Shown: positions 9,431 through 17,617 of the stretch, in pieces
Layout: each line of letters opens with the position of its first letter
How positions within the stretch are numbered: the stretch's first letter is position 1
Assembly: GCA_963734125.1 (NCBI GenBank)
Contig: CAVTGB010000012.1
Coordinates: forward strand, 11,739-75,738
Length of the DNA: 64,000 nucleotides
Reading direction: 5' to 3'
DNA from: DATARH01 sp963734125
GTDB taxonomy: Bacteria > Pseudomonadota > Alphaproteobacteria > ATCC43930 > CGMCC-115725
The notes under the pieces: generated by a model
Database searches by the model: none
What the model saw: only the letters and a program-made list of their open reading frames with translations
Told to the model about the DNA's origin: nothing
Translations under genes and position numbers: made by a program

Positions 9431-9766
9431 GTGGCGATCTATTATGTCAGCCTCGCCGGCGCCATCCTCTTGGGCGTCGCCGGGCAGATCGCGCTCAAAT
9501 CAGGCGCGCTCGCCGCGCCCGCCGGCATGGCCCAATTCATCAACCCGCTGACGATCGCCGGCTTGGCGATCTATGTGGTGGCCGCGCTCTGCTACATCGT
9601 TGCGCTGAAGAAAATCCCGGTGTCGGTGGCCTTCCCCTCGGTCGCGGCGAGCTATGCCGCGGTCGCGATCATCGCGCACCTGTTGTGGAACGAGCCGTTT
9701 GGCTGGCCGCAACTCGCCGGCCTCGCACTGATCGGCGCCGGCATCCTGTCGATCCACCTGCACTGA
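9431..9766 (+). CDS. EmrE/ArnE-like small membrane transporter
   Basis: A 111-residue, four-helix protein of the small multidrug resistance/EamA-like superfamily. Helices fall at about 4-24, 40-60, 66-85 and 92-110. VALKKIPVSVAFPSVAASYA and PQLAGLALIGAGI match the SMR pattern. The family includes ArnE/ArnF flippases that move lipid-linked sugars across the membrane. Its place directly after an ArnC-like GT2 supports a flippase role here rather than drug export; that is inference from context. The usual SMR glutamate of helix 1 is not obvious, which also argues against drug efflux. Confidence 0.82.
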   Translation: MAIYYVSLAGAILLGVAGQIALKSGALAAPAGMAQFINPLTIAGLAIYVVAALCYIVALKKIPVSVAFPSVAASYAAVAIIAHLLWNEPFGWPQLAGLALIGAGILSIHLH

Positions 9767-9790
9767 GAGCGGTTTTCGATCGAGTTGCAC

Positions 9791-9895
9791 CACGCTCACC
9801 CCGACCCAAACCCTCCCCCATCAAGGGGGAGGACCATCATGCACGCGTATTCTGCTCCCGCCCTCTCGATGGGGGCGGGTCGGGGTGGGGGTGAT
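9791..9895. repeat. Intergenic palindromic repeat, family C
   Basis: A roughly 105-base imperfect inverted repeat. The left arm reads CTCACCCCGACCC...CCCCCATC and the right arm GATGGGGGCGGGTCGGGG. It lies downstream of the small transporter and downstream of the convergent repeat-protein gene, and could form a long bidirectional hairpin. Apart from this element, the 9767-9960 gap holds nothing I recognise. Confidence 0.75.
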
Positions 9896-9960
9896 GCGGC
9901 CCGCGGGCGCCGGCCCGGCCGAAAACCGCTCTGAAACCGGGCCGGCAACGGGCTAACCGG

Positions 9961-11667
9961 CTAGCGCGGCGCCGGCAGCAGCGGATGGTGGTCGGCGCCG
10001 TGCCCGGCGGGAGGGCCGGTCGCGAACAGCGTGTAGCCGGCGCGGGGTTCCTCGTTGGTCGCAATGGCGCCGGGTAAATAGCTCGCCGGGTTGCCTGGGG
10101 TTGCCGCGCCGGCGTGCAGCCGGGCCGGGGCGATATCGGCGAAGGTCAGCGGCGACACACCTGCCGCCACCGGCGGGTCGGTGACCAGGGTTCCGCCGTG
10201 ATTGTCGGTCGAGAGGGTAAAGTTGCTCGTCGTATAGGTTCCGAGCAGCGTCAACTGGACGGACTGCGTACCGCTGGTGACGGCGAGGACGCCGCTGCCG
10301 CTTGTCGACGGCGTGAAGCTTTCGGAGGTAACACCCGAGGTGTAGGTAATCCCAGGTAAATCGATCCGATCAGGGACGGCAAACCCCGAGATGATTCCGG
10401 TGAAGCCGGCCCCGGCATCGAGCCGCAAGGTGCCGCCGTTGACGAAGGCGACCGTGCCGCTGGCGGTGCCGCCGCTCGCGACCTCGATTACCCCGCGGTT
10501 GATCGTGCCGCCGCTCGCCGTCCCGTGGATGGTTTCGAGCCCGCGGAGGTTGACCCTACCGCCGCTCGCCGTTCCGTAGACGATTTCGCTCCCGCCTTCC
10601 AGCACAGTCCCGTTCGTCACCCCGCGCGAATAAACGATCTGATGAGCGCCGTGCTTAACCGCGGCACCGTGCGCCAACCCGCCGGCTTCGACGATCTGCC
10701 GCCCGCCGCTGGCGACCAAGCCCCAAGTCGCAACCCCGTAAACGCGCTCGACGCCGCCGCTGGCGACCGTACCCCCGCTCGCAATGCCGAGGACGATCTC
10801 ATTCCCGCCGTCGCTGACCACCGTCCCTTTGACGATGCCGCCGTTGGCCTCAACGTACTGCCTACCCCCGCTGCTGACCACGGTGCCGCTGGCAATGCCG
10901 GAAACGTCCTCATACCCGCCGTCCCTGACCACCGCGCCGCGGGCAACGCCGCCAAAACCAACGTACAAAAATCCGCCGTTGCTGACCACCGATCCGCTGA
11001 CGACGCCACCGAACTGAACGTGCTCCGAGCCTCCGCTGCTCACCACCGTGCCGCTGGCAACGCCACCCGACTCGACGTCAGTAAATTCGCCCGAGAGGGC
11101 GACGAAGCCTGAGATTGATCCGCCTTGATCGATCTCAATCCCAACAATGGCGCCGCTTTGGATGGTCACGCCACCGATGACATTCGTACGATTGCCGGAC
11201 CATTGGCCCCAGGCGCTGGTGAGCGGAACCCCGATGACCCTGCCGCCGCTGCTGACCACGGTCCCGCTGGCAACGCCGCCCAAAATGCTCTCCTCACCGC
11301 CGCTGCTGACGACGGTCCCGCTGGCAACGGCGCCGGAGACGACAGAAATCCTGCCGCCGGCGCTGACCACCGTGCCGCTGGCAACCCCGCCGAATATGTA
11401 GAAATCTCCAAGGACCACCGTAGCGTTGGCAACGGCTCCGGGATCGACTTCGAGGTAGCCATGGAAGCTAACCGCCGTGCCGCTGGCAATGCCGCCGGAC
11501 GAAACTAGGAGCCGGCCGTCGTTTAAGCCGGCGGCGCCGCTGACTACCGTGCCGCTCGCAATGCCGCCGGACAGGACATCGAGGGTGCCGCCGCCCTCAA
11601 CGACGATCCCGCTGCTCGTCTGGCCGGCGGAAATGAAAAGCGTTTGACCGCTGGTGACGGTGGTCAT
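9961..11667 (-). CDS. Autotransporter-type strand-loop-strand (AIDA-like) repeat protein
   Basis: A 568-residue protein built largely of about 20 tandem imperfect repeats around the core GGxASGTVVSSGG, the AIDA/strand-loop-strand repeat that folds as a right-handed beta helix. The frame is open to 11832, but GAGGAGCGGG just before the ATG at 11667 fixes the start (MTTVTSGQTLFIS). No Sec signal peptide and no C-terminal autotransporter beta-barrel are visible. The C-terminal 130 residues are a non-repeat domain (ITYTSGVTSESFTPS, LTLLGTYTTSNFTL) of the kind found in proteins exported by type I secretion. Probably a secreted adhesin or surface protein; the export route is inference. Confidence 0.82.
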   Translation of the reverse strand: MTTVTSGQTLFISAGQTSSGIVVEGGGTLDVLSGGIASGTVVSGAAGLNDGRLLVSSGGIASGTAVSFHGYLEVDPGAVANATVVLGDFYIFGGVASGTVVSAGGRISVVSGAVASGTVVSSGGEESILGGVASGTVVSSGGRVIGVPLTSAWGQWSGNRTNVIGGVTIQSGAIVGIEIDQGGSISGFVALSGEFTDVESGGVASGTVVSSGGSEHVQFGGVVSGSVVSNGGFLYVGFGGVARGAVVRDGGYEDVSGIASGTVVSSGGRQYVEANGGIVKGTVVSDGGNEIVLGIASGGTVASGGVERVYGVATWGLVASGGRQIVEAGGLAHGAAVKHGAHQIVYSRGVTNGTVLEGGSEIVYGTASGGRVNLRGLETIHGTASGGTINRGVIEVASGGTASGTVAFVNGGTLRLDAGAGFTGIISGFAVPDRIDLPGITYTSGVTSESFTPSTSGSGVLAVTSGTQSVQLTLLGTYTTSNFTLSTDNHGGTLVTDPPVAAGVSPLTFADIAPARLHAGAATPGNPASYLPGAIATNEEPRAGYTLFATGPPAGHGADHHPLLPAPR

Positions 11668-11838
11668 GACCCGCTCCTCACGTTCTCTGGGCTTTGCCGT
11701 CGGCCGGAGCGAGCCTGGCGGCGTCGTCAGCGGAGACCGCAGTGTCCATGCCCGTCCGGTCCCTCTCCCCGTTCGTCTTCTTGTTTGTTGGCAGTGCTCG
11801 CCACCACTCTGCCAATGCGGCCGTGGGGTCAACCATAA

Positions 11839-12609
11839 TCAACCTCCATCGCCCACGGTGCGCGGGTCCGCGTTGGGGATCCGCAACGCGCGTTCGAGGC
11901 GGGCGAAGATCATGTCGGTGAGGATCGCGAAGAGGGCAACCGGCACCGCGCCCTCGATGACGAACGGCAGTTTGTTGGCGGCGAGTCCGTCGAAGATCGG
12001 CGTGCCGAGGGTCAAGGCGCCGACCGTCGAGCCGATCGTCGCGGTGCCGATCGCGATCGTCACCGATACCCGCACCCCCGCCAGGATCGCCGGCCCGGCC
12101 AACGGCAGTTCGACATCGCGCAGAAGCTGCCACGTCGAGAGGCCCATGCCCTGCGCCGCCTCGCGCACCGCCGGCGCCACGCCTTCGAGCCCGGCGATCG
12201 CGTTCTCGACGATCGGCAGGAGGCCATAACACAACAACGCGACGATCGTCGGGCGCGGACCGAAGCCGAGCATCGGAACCGCGAGCGCCAAGACCGCGGC
12301 CGGCGGAAAGGTCTGCCCGATTGTGGCGAGCGCGTTGACGATCGCGCGGAAATCGCGCCCCACCGGGCGGGTGACGAAAATCGCCAGGGTGACGCCGATT
12401 AGCGTCGCCGCGAGGCTCGCCACCGCCACGAGCCCGGCATGCGACAGCCACAATTCGACAAAGCTCGCGCGTCCGAAGACCGGCGGATTTACCCGCGGAA
12501 ACGCCCAGTGGAAGACGGGAGCCAGCCGCGGCATGCCGATGAGGAGGGCGGCGAACAACAACCCGACCCAGAGGATAGGGCTTGCCGCACAGGAGAGCGA
12601 ACGGCGCAA
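11839..12609 (-). CDS. yehW: Osmolyte ABC transporter permease, YehW-like
   Basis: An inner-membrane permease of the glycine betaine/choline (OpuCB/YehW) family, about 257 residues with five to six helices. The EAA-like ABC contact loop is REAAQGMGLSTWQLLRDVELPLAGPAI. It is the last gene of a four-gene set on the minus strand (binding protein, permease, ATPase, permease), the order seen in E. coli yehZYXW. The start is uncertain. The frame reads far upstream; the first in-frame ATG (12534) would cut the first helix, so TTG 12609 (or GTG 12624, inside a family C repeat) is more likely. Confidence 0.85.
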   Translation of the reverse strand: MRRSLSCAASPILWVGLLFAALLIGMPRLAPVFHWAFPRVNPPVFGRASFVELWLSHAGLVAVASLAATLIGVTLAIFVTRPVGRDFRAIVNALATIGQTFPPAAVLALAVPMLGFGPRPTIVALLCYGLLPIVENAIAGLEGVAPAVREAAQGMGLSTWQLLRDVELPLAGPAILAGVRVSVTIAIGTATIGSTVGALTLGTPIFDGLAANKLPFVIEGAVPVALFAILTDMIFARLERALRIPNADPRTVGDGG

Positions 12610-12617
12610 GAAACGGC

Positions 12618-12655
12618 CCCTCACCCCAACCCTCTCCCCGCCAGCGGGGCGAGGG
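12618..12655. repeat. Intergenic palindromic repeat, family C
   Basis: CCCCTCACCCCAACCCTC and a short CCCCGCCAGCGGGGCGAGGG hairpin sit between the ATPase and the second permease of the osmolyte transporter. The element abuts the probable start of the permease gene and may affect translation or mRNA stability of the distal cistron (inference). Confidence 0.65.
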
Positions 12656-12706
12656 AGTTGGTGGTGCGCGGCACGGGGCGCGAGGACGTGTGAGAGGTTG
12701 CTTCGA

Positions 12707-13630
12707 TCACCGCACCAGATCGGCCAAGGTGATGACGCCGAGCGGGCGGCCGGCGGCATCGCTGACCGGCAGGCGGTCGGTATGGCGCGCGGCCATCTGG
12801 GCGAGCGCGTCGCGCAGCGATGTGTCCATCGGCACTGGTTCGCCCCCGGCGGCTTCTCCCGGATGCACCCGGTCGGCGACGGTGCGCAAGGACAGGAGCT
12901 TGAGGCCGCTCGACCCGCCGCCGACAAATTCGGCGACAAAGGCGCTCGCCGGGCGCTCGAGGAGATCAAGCGGAGTCCCACATTGGGCGAGATGGCCGCG
13001 CTCCAGGATGGCGATGTCGCTCGCCAGAATGAGCGCTTCTTCGATGTCGTGGGTGACGAAGACGATGGTCTTTTTGGTCGCCCGCTGGATCCGCACGATC
13101 TCGGTTTGCAAGACGTCGCGGGTCACCGGATCGACCGCGGCGAAGGGCTCGTCCATCAGCAGGAGCTCGGGGTCGGCGGCGAGCGCGCGGGCGACCCCGA
13201 CCCGCTGCTGCTCGCCGCCCGACAGCGGATGCGGGTATTTCGCGCGGTAGGTCGCGGGGTCGAGGTGGAGCAGCTCCACGAGTTCACTCACCCGGTCCTG
13301 CACCCGCGCGCGCGGCCAGTCGAGGAGGCGGGGCACCGTGGCGATGTTGTCCTCGACCCGCCAATGCGGAAAGAGCCCCGTCGATTGGATCACATAGCCG
13401 ATCCGCCGGCGGAGCTGCTCGGGCGCCACCCGCCGCACGTCCTCGCCGCCGACCCGGATCGTGCCGCTATCGAACGCGACGAGGCGGTTGATCATGCGCA
13501 GCGTCGTCGATTTGCCGCATCCCGAGGGTCCGAGGAGGACGCAGAACGAGCCTTCCGGGATGGTCAGCGACAGCTCGTCGACGACGCGCCTTCCGTCGTA
13601 GGCCTTGCTGACCGAGTTGATCTCAATCAT
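12707..13630 (-). CDS. yehX: Osmolyte ABC transporter ATPase with C-terminal CBS domain, YehX-like
   Basis: A 308-residue ATPase of the betaine/choline uptake family (ProV/OpuCA/YehX). It has Walker A (GPSGCGKSTT), Q-loop (GYVIQSTGLFPHW), signature (LSGGEQQRVGVARA), Walker B (LLLMDEPFAAVDP) and H-loop (IVFVTHDIEEA). A single CBS-type module at about residues 245-308 (TSLRDALAQMAARHTDRLP, PLGVITLADL) could sense ionic strength, as in OpuA. The start at ATG 13630 (MIEINSVSKAYDG) matches the family and overlaps the upstream permease gene by 8 bases. Confidence 0.93.
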   Translation of the reverse strand: MIEINSVSKAYDGRRVVDELSLTIPEGSFCVLLGPSGCGKSTTLRMINRLVAFDSGTIRVGGEDVRRVAPEQLRRRIGYVIQSTGLFPHWRVEDNIATVPRLLDWPRARVQDRVSELVELLHLDPATYRAKYPHPLSGGEQQRVGVARALAADPELLLMDEPFAAVDPVTRDVLQTEIVRIQRATKKTIVFVTHDIEEALILASDIAILERGHLAQCGTPLDLLERPASAFVAEFVGGGSSGLKLLSLRTVADRVHPGEAAGGEPVPMDTSLRDALAQMAARHTDRLPVSDAAGRPLGVITLADLVR

Positions 13631-14849
13631 GGCGCGCGGCCACCGCCGCCAGAGTTTGCAGCAGGAAATCGGCGGCGAGCGCGAGCCCAATCGCCGGCAG
13701 CGCGCCGAGCAATACCAGGTCGGCGGCGTATTGGCCGAGCCCCTCGAAGACAAAGGTGCCGAGCCCACCGGCGCCGATGAGCGCAGCGACGACGGCGAGC
13801 CCCACCAGCTGCACGGTGACGATGCGCAGCCCCGCCACCAGCAACGGCAGCGCCAGCGGCACTTCGACCCGCCAGATCAGCTGGCGGCGTGTCATCCCCA
13901 TGCCGCGCGCGGCATCGATGACCGCCGGGTCGACCCCGGCGATCCCGGCGACGGTGTTGCGCACGATCGGCAGGAGCGCATAGAGGATCAGCGCGATCAC
14001 CGCCGGCGCCGGACCGATGCCGCCGACCCCGAGCGCGGCGAGCATGGGAACCGCGCTCGCGAGCGCCGCCAGCGGCACGAGCAGCAGACCGAACAGCGCG
14101 ATCGACGGGATCGTCTGCAACAGGTTCAATACGGCGAAGAGCGGCCCCTGCAGGCGCGGCTGCCGCGCCGCGGTAATCGCCAGGGGAACGCCGATCAGCA
14201 CCGCCGGTCCAACCCCGGCCACAACCAGAACGATGTGACGAACCAGCGCCGTGGCGAAGAGATCCTCGTGGGACCGGTATTCGCGGGCGAGCGACAGCGC
14301 ATCGAAGAGGCCGCAATGGGCCATCGCCAGGCTCGCCAGGCCGAGGGTGGCGATGACGGCCGAGCGCTCGGCCGCGCCGGCGCCCGCGCGTTGCAGCGCG
14401 TCGACGAGGGCGAGCGCCGCCGTCCCAAAGAGGATCCAGAACCCGGCGCCGAGTGAGATCCGGGCGAGGGGTGGGGTCGCGGTGGCGAGCGCGGCCGCGG
14501 CGTTTCCCGCGGCGCCGACGATGAGGAGTAAGAGCCCTCCAGCCAATGCCGCGGCGGCGCGCTGCAGCCCGCGAGCAGGCGGCGCGAGCGACATCAGCAG
14601 CAAGACCCCCGCGATCAGCCCGATCCCCGCGCCGAGGCGCAGATCCGTCGCCGCGAACAGACCGATCGGGCGCCCTGACAATAGGCGGTTGGGCGCGATG
14701 CTGAGAAAACCGGTGCCGAGCACCGCTGCGGCACCGACGGCAAACAGCACCGGGATGACGTCATTGCGAGGAACAAGGCGACGAAACGATCCCGATCCGA
14801 GAACGCTCAGCCAATCGAGATTGCGTCGCGGTGCTCGCAATGACGACAT
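13623..14849 (-). CDS. yehY: Osmolyte ABC transporter permease, YehY-like
   Basis: About 408 residues with eight or more helices, longer than OpuCB-type permeases but like E. coli YehY (about 385 residues), which carries extra N-terminal helices. The ABC contact loop reads DAARGMGMTRRQLIWRVEVPLALPLL. The ATG at 14849 lies two bases after the osmF stop. The first roughly 30 residues (SSLRAPRRNLDW, RRLVPRND) are encoded entirely by a family A palindromic repeat, so either the repeat has become coding or the real start is GTG near 14749, just before the first helix. Likely co-transcribed with osmF and yehX. Confidence 0.88.
   Translation of the reverse strand: MSSLRAPRRNLDWLSVLGSGSFRRLVPRNDVIPVLFAVGAAAVLGTGFLSIAPNRLLSGRPIGLFAATDLRLGAGIGLIAGVLLLMSLAPPARGLQRAAAALAGGLLLLIVGAAGNAAAALATATPPLARISLGAGFWILFGTAALALVDALQRAGAGAAERSAVIATLGLASLAMAHCGLFDALSLAREYRSHEDLFATALVRHIVLVVAGVGPAVLIGVPLAITAARQPRLQGPLFAVLNLLQTIPSIALFGLLLVPLAALASAVPMLAALGVGGIGPAPAVIALILYALLPIVRNTVAGIAGVDPAVIDAARGMGMTRRQLIWRVEVPLALPLLVAGLRIVTVQLVGLAVVAALIGAGGLGTFVFEGLGQYAADLVLLGALPAIGLALAADFLLQTLAAVAARHD
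14760..14845. repeat. Intergenic palindromic repeat, family A, overlapping the yehY start
   Basis: An inverted pair: TCATTGCGAGGAACAAGGCG on one side and GATTGCGTCGCGGTGCTCGC followed by AATGACG on the other. It is one of several copies (see 33250, 49633, 54373 and 58134). Unlike the others, it lies inside the reading frame of a permease gene. Confidence 0.8.
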
Positions 14850-14851
14850 GT

Positions 14852-15784
14852 CTACGGCAGGAACTGCCGCGATTTGAGGTAATCCGATGCGACGGCGCGG
14901 GGATCTTCTCCGGCGACCGCGATCCGCGCGTTCAGCCCCTGCAGGATGGTCAGCGTTAGCGAGGCGAAAACCGGGTCGAGCGCCGCGGCAATCTCGGGGT
15001 GCCGGTCGAGGACGGCCTCGCGCACGACTGGGGCCGGGGCATAGACGATCTGCGCGCCCTTGTCGTCGCACAGGGCCGAAAGGCGGAGTGCGGCCAGTTC
15101 GCCGTCGGTGCCGTAGGCCATCGCCGCATTGACCCCGGAGGTGCCTTCCGCCGCGGCGCGCAGCGTCGCCGCGGTATTGCCACCCGCCAATGTCAGAAGC
15201 TGGCTTTCCCGCAGTTGAAAGCCGTAGGTCTCCTCGAAGGCGGGGAGCGCGGCGGGACTTTCGACGAATTCCGCCGAGGCGGCGAGTTTAAACCGGCCGC
15301 CCTGCGCCAGATAGCGGGCGAGATCGTCGAGACATTTCCCCGGCGGGAGCCCCGGCAGATCGTTGCGGATTGCGATCACCCAGGTGTTGTTCGCGGGCGC
15401 AGGCTTCAGCCAAACGAGACGGTTTTCGGCGCGATCGAGCCGCCGCACCGTGGCATAACCCTCCGCGGCATTCTTCCATACCGGGTCGGCTTCTCGGTGG
15501 AAAAAGATGGCGCCGTTTCCGGTGTATTCGGGATAGAGGTCGATCTGTCCGGCGAGGATTGCAGCGCGCACGATGTTGGTCGGCCCGAGCTGGATCTTCG
15601 TCTCCACCGGGAGCCCCTTCTCGGCGAGCATCGCCGCGATCATCTGCCCGAGCAGCGCCCCTTCGGTATCGATTTTCGAGGCGACGACGATTGCCCCCGC
15701 TGCTCGCGCCGGCGCTATGATAGAGAGGATGGCCGCGACGGCAAACAAAGCCAAACCCAGCGCTTTCGCGATGCCACACCTCAC
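14852..15784 (-). CDS. osmF: Periplasmic glycine betaine/choline-type binding protein, OsmF (YehZ)-like
   Basis: A 310-residue periplasmic receptor for the ABC transporter encoded just downstream. The N-terminal signal peptide (LGLALFAVAAILSIIAPARA) is followed by an OpuAC-like domain: IVVASKIDTEGALLGQMIA, QLGPTNIVRAAILAGQIDLY, PEYTGNGAIF and AAMAYGTDGEL. These match the OsmF/YehZ/OpuCC family, which binds quaternary amines, sometimes weakly. The start codon is GTG. It begins 17 bases after the stop of a Rieske oxygenase beta subunit gene on the same strand, so read-through from that operon is possible. Confidence 0.92.
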   Translation of the reverse strand: MRCGIAKALGLALFAVAAILSIIAPARAAGAIVVASKIDTEGALLGQMIAAMLAEKGLPVETKIQLGPTNIVRAAILAGQIDLYPEYTGNGAIFFHREADPVWKNAAEGYATVRRLDRAENRLVWLKPAPANNTWVIAIRNDLPGLPPGKCLDDLARYLAQGGRFKLAASAEFVESPAALPAFEETYGFQLRESQLLTLAGGNTAATLRAAAEGTSGVNAAMAYGTDGELAALRLSALCDDKGAQIVYAPAPVVREAVLDRHPEIAAALDPVFASLTLTILQGLNARIAVAGEDPRAVASDYLKSRQFLP

Positions 15785-15801
15785 CGGCTCGCTCGTGAGG
15801 C

Positions 15802-16281
15802 TTAGAGCGGCAACGCGAGCAGCGTGTCGATCTGGCGGCTGTCGAGGATGACGGTCTTCTTGGCAAAGTGCCAGCCGGCGACGCCGCGCACGACGCTGTC
15901 GAGGTAGCGCCCGGCCGCGAAGAGGGTCATGTCGCCGTCCTGCATCGTGCGCACAACGAGGAAATTGGCGGCGACTTCGAGGGCGTCGACGTCATCGCGC
16001 TGGATGCGGATATTGGCGATCAGGTGACGGTAACGCTGCGGCTCGTAGATGTTGGCCCGGCGCAGCGCGCTGACCCGATCCTTCAACATGGCGCGCGATG
16101 TCGCGTAGATCAGCCCCAGCGGCAGATCGGCCTCGTAATTCTCGGCCGAGGTGATCCGGTAGAGGCAATCCTCGACAAAAAAATCCGGCCAGTGCTCGAT
16201 CGCGTCCGAATCAAGACAGGCGGCGTAGTCGCTGTAGAGGTTTTCGAGTTCGAGTTGCCGGGCGATCTCGGGGAGGTTCAT
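15802..16281 (-). CDS. Aromatic-ring-hydroxylating dioxygenase, beta subunit
   Basis: A 159-residue small subunit of a Rieske non-haem iron oxygenase, with the NTF2-like fold. Typical family segments are LENLYSDYAACLDSD, DFFVEDCLYRITSAENY and ANFLVVRTMQDGDM. Beta subunits are structural partners in alpha3beta3 oxygenases. The start at ATG 16281 (MNLPEIARQLELENLY) fits the family better than the open frame to 16410. The alpha subunit gene lies immediately upstream with a 17-base gap. The reductase and ferredoxin partners are not adjacent. Confidence 0.92.
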   Translation of the reverse strand: MNLPEIARQLELENLYSDYAACLDSDAIEHWPDFFVEDCLYRITSAENYEADLPLGLIYATSRAMLKDRVSALRRANIYEPQRYRHLIANIRIQRDDVDALEVAANFLVVRTMQDGDMTLFAAGRYLDSVVRGVAGWHFAKKTVILDSRQIDTLLALPL

Positions 16282-16298
16282 CGCGTGCACCCGGGCCG

Positions 16299-17537
16299 CT
16301 AGAGCCCCATCGTTTGGCGGTAGGCCTGCCAGAACCCGCGCACCGAGGCTTCGGTCGTGCGGGTGTCTTGCGACGCGTGATCGAATCCGCCCATCTCCAA
16401 GACCGAGCACTCAGCCTCGCCTCCCTTGATGGCGCGCTGGATAAAGCCACCGACCGCACCGTCCTCCATCGACACATAGCCGGCGGGGCCGACGAGATTG
16501 GCTTGCTGCAGCCGGCGCTCGGTCATCGCCGCGTCGTCGTCCTCAAAGCCGATATAGGTCCATTGCAATTCGGTCTTGTCCGGACCCTTCGGGAGGACGA
16601 GCCGGAGCACGATCGAATTGTGGATCTGCTGGAGGACAAAATTCGGGAAGACGCTGAGGATCTGGATCGTGATGCCGTCGCCGATCTCGTCGACCGAGTC
16701 GAGAAAGCGCGGATCCTCCAGCCGGTAGTCGGCGTGCAGCGACTGGATATTGGCATAGGCCGCATCCGAGGTCGCCTGATCGGCGCCCTGCCCGCCATAG
16801 GTGTAGCTGAAGTGATGGGCACCGTTGTCGGCGATCCCGACCCCGCCCTTGTTGGTCAGCCGGCTGACCCGGAAGGTCGTGAAAAAGCTGTGCAGGAGGC
16901 TGGCGTGATAGGTGTCCTTGACGTTCTCGAAATAGAGCTTCCAGTTGTTGTGCAGGATCTGCGAGGTGGTGCCGAGGATTTTCGGCTTGCCGCGCATGAC
17001 GCGGCCGATATGGGAGCCGATCAGGTTGCCGATATAGTCGGAAAAGGGCGGCGCCTCCGGCGAGAGGGTGCCGAAGACGAGCCCGGCGAACTGGTCGGTG
17101 CGCACCCGCTGCAGCCCATGCGCCTCGGGGCGGAAGCTGTCGGGCATCCCACCCTTGCCGCCGACGCCGCGGCGAAAGGCGACGCTCTGCAGATTGCCGC
17201 TAAGATCGTAGCGCCAGGAGTGGTAGACGCAGGTCAAACCGTCGGTGGTGTGGCCGCGGGCCTTCAGGCAGACCAGATTGCCGCGATGGGCGCAGCGATT
17301 GACCATAGCGTGGATTTCGCCATCGTCGCCACGCGTCACGATGATCGGGGTCTCGCCGAGGAAACTCGTCTTGTAGTCGCCGGGCTCGGGCAATTCATTG
17401 GCGAGCGCGAGGTATTGCCAATTGGCGCCGAGAAAGATGCGGTCGAGCTCGGCCCGGTAGATGTCGGGATCGGCAAACACCCGGTAGGGGACCCGCGCGT
17501 TGCCTTCTTTGGGCCAGGTGAGCGCCTGCTGGTTCAT
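16299..17537 (-). CDS. Rieske dioxygenase alpha subunit, anthranilate/salicylate oxygenase-like
   Basis: A 412-residue catalytic subunit that inserts O2 into an aromatic ring. Rieske cluster ligands are Cys82/His84 (CAHRGNLVC) and Cys103/His106 (CVYHSW). The mononuclear iron site shows NVKDTYHASLLH, with His211 and His216 as ligands and Asp208 as the bridging acid. The GVGGKGGMPDSF segment after the Rieske domain resembles anthranilate 1,2-dioxygenase and salicylate 5-hydroxylase large subunits; the exact substrate is unproven. The start at ATG 17537 is chosen over the open frame to 17684. The gene is divergent from a cyclase-TPR gene with an 80-base shared promoter region. Confidence 0.92.
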   Translation of the reverse strand: MNQQALTWPKEGNARVPYRVFADPDIYRAELDRIFLGANWQYLALANELPEPGDYKTSFLGETPIIVTRGDDGEIHAMVNRCAHRGNLVCLKARGHTTDGLTCVYHSWRYDLSGNLQSVAFRRGVGGKGGMPDSFRPEAHGLQRVRTDQFAGLVFGTLSPEAPPFSDYIGNLIGSHIGRVMRGKPKILGTTSQILHNNWKLYFENVKDTYHASLLHSFFTTFRVSRLTNKGGVGIADNGAHHFSYTYGGQGADQATSDAAYANIQSLHADYRLEDPRFLDSVDEIGDGITIQILSVFPNFVLQQIHNSIVLRLVLPKGPDKTELQWTYIGFEDDDAAMTERRLQQANLVGPAGYVSMEDGAVGGFIQRAIKGGEAECSVLEMGGFDHASQDTRTTEASVRGFWQAYRQTMGL

Positions 17538-17617
17538 CGGTAACCTCAGAGCGAAAGATGTCGCCACGCCGCGACATCGGCATAGAATAGGCGCAATCGA
17601 AGAGGATTCGCCAGCCG

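Noticed and set aside
10114..11508. The tandem repeats in the strand-loop-strand gene as a possible CRISPR array
   Set aside because: The units are imperfect, vary in length, keep reading frame and encode a protein repeat; there are no spacers and no cas genes.
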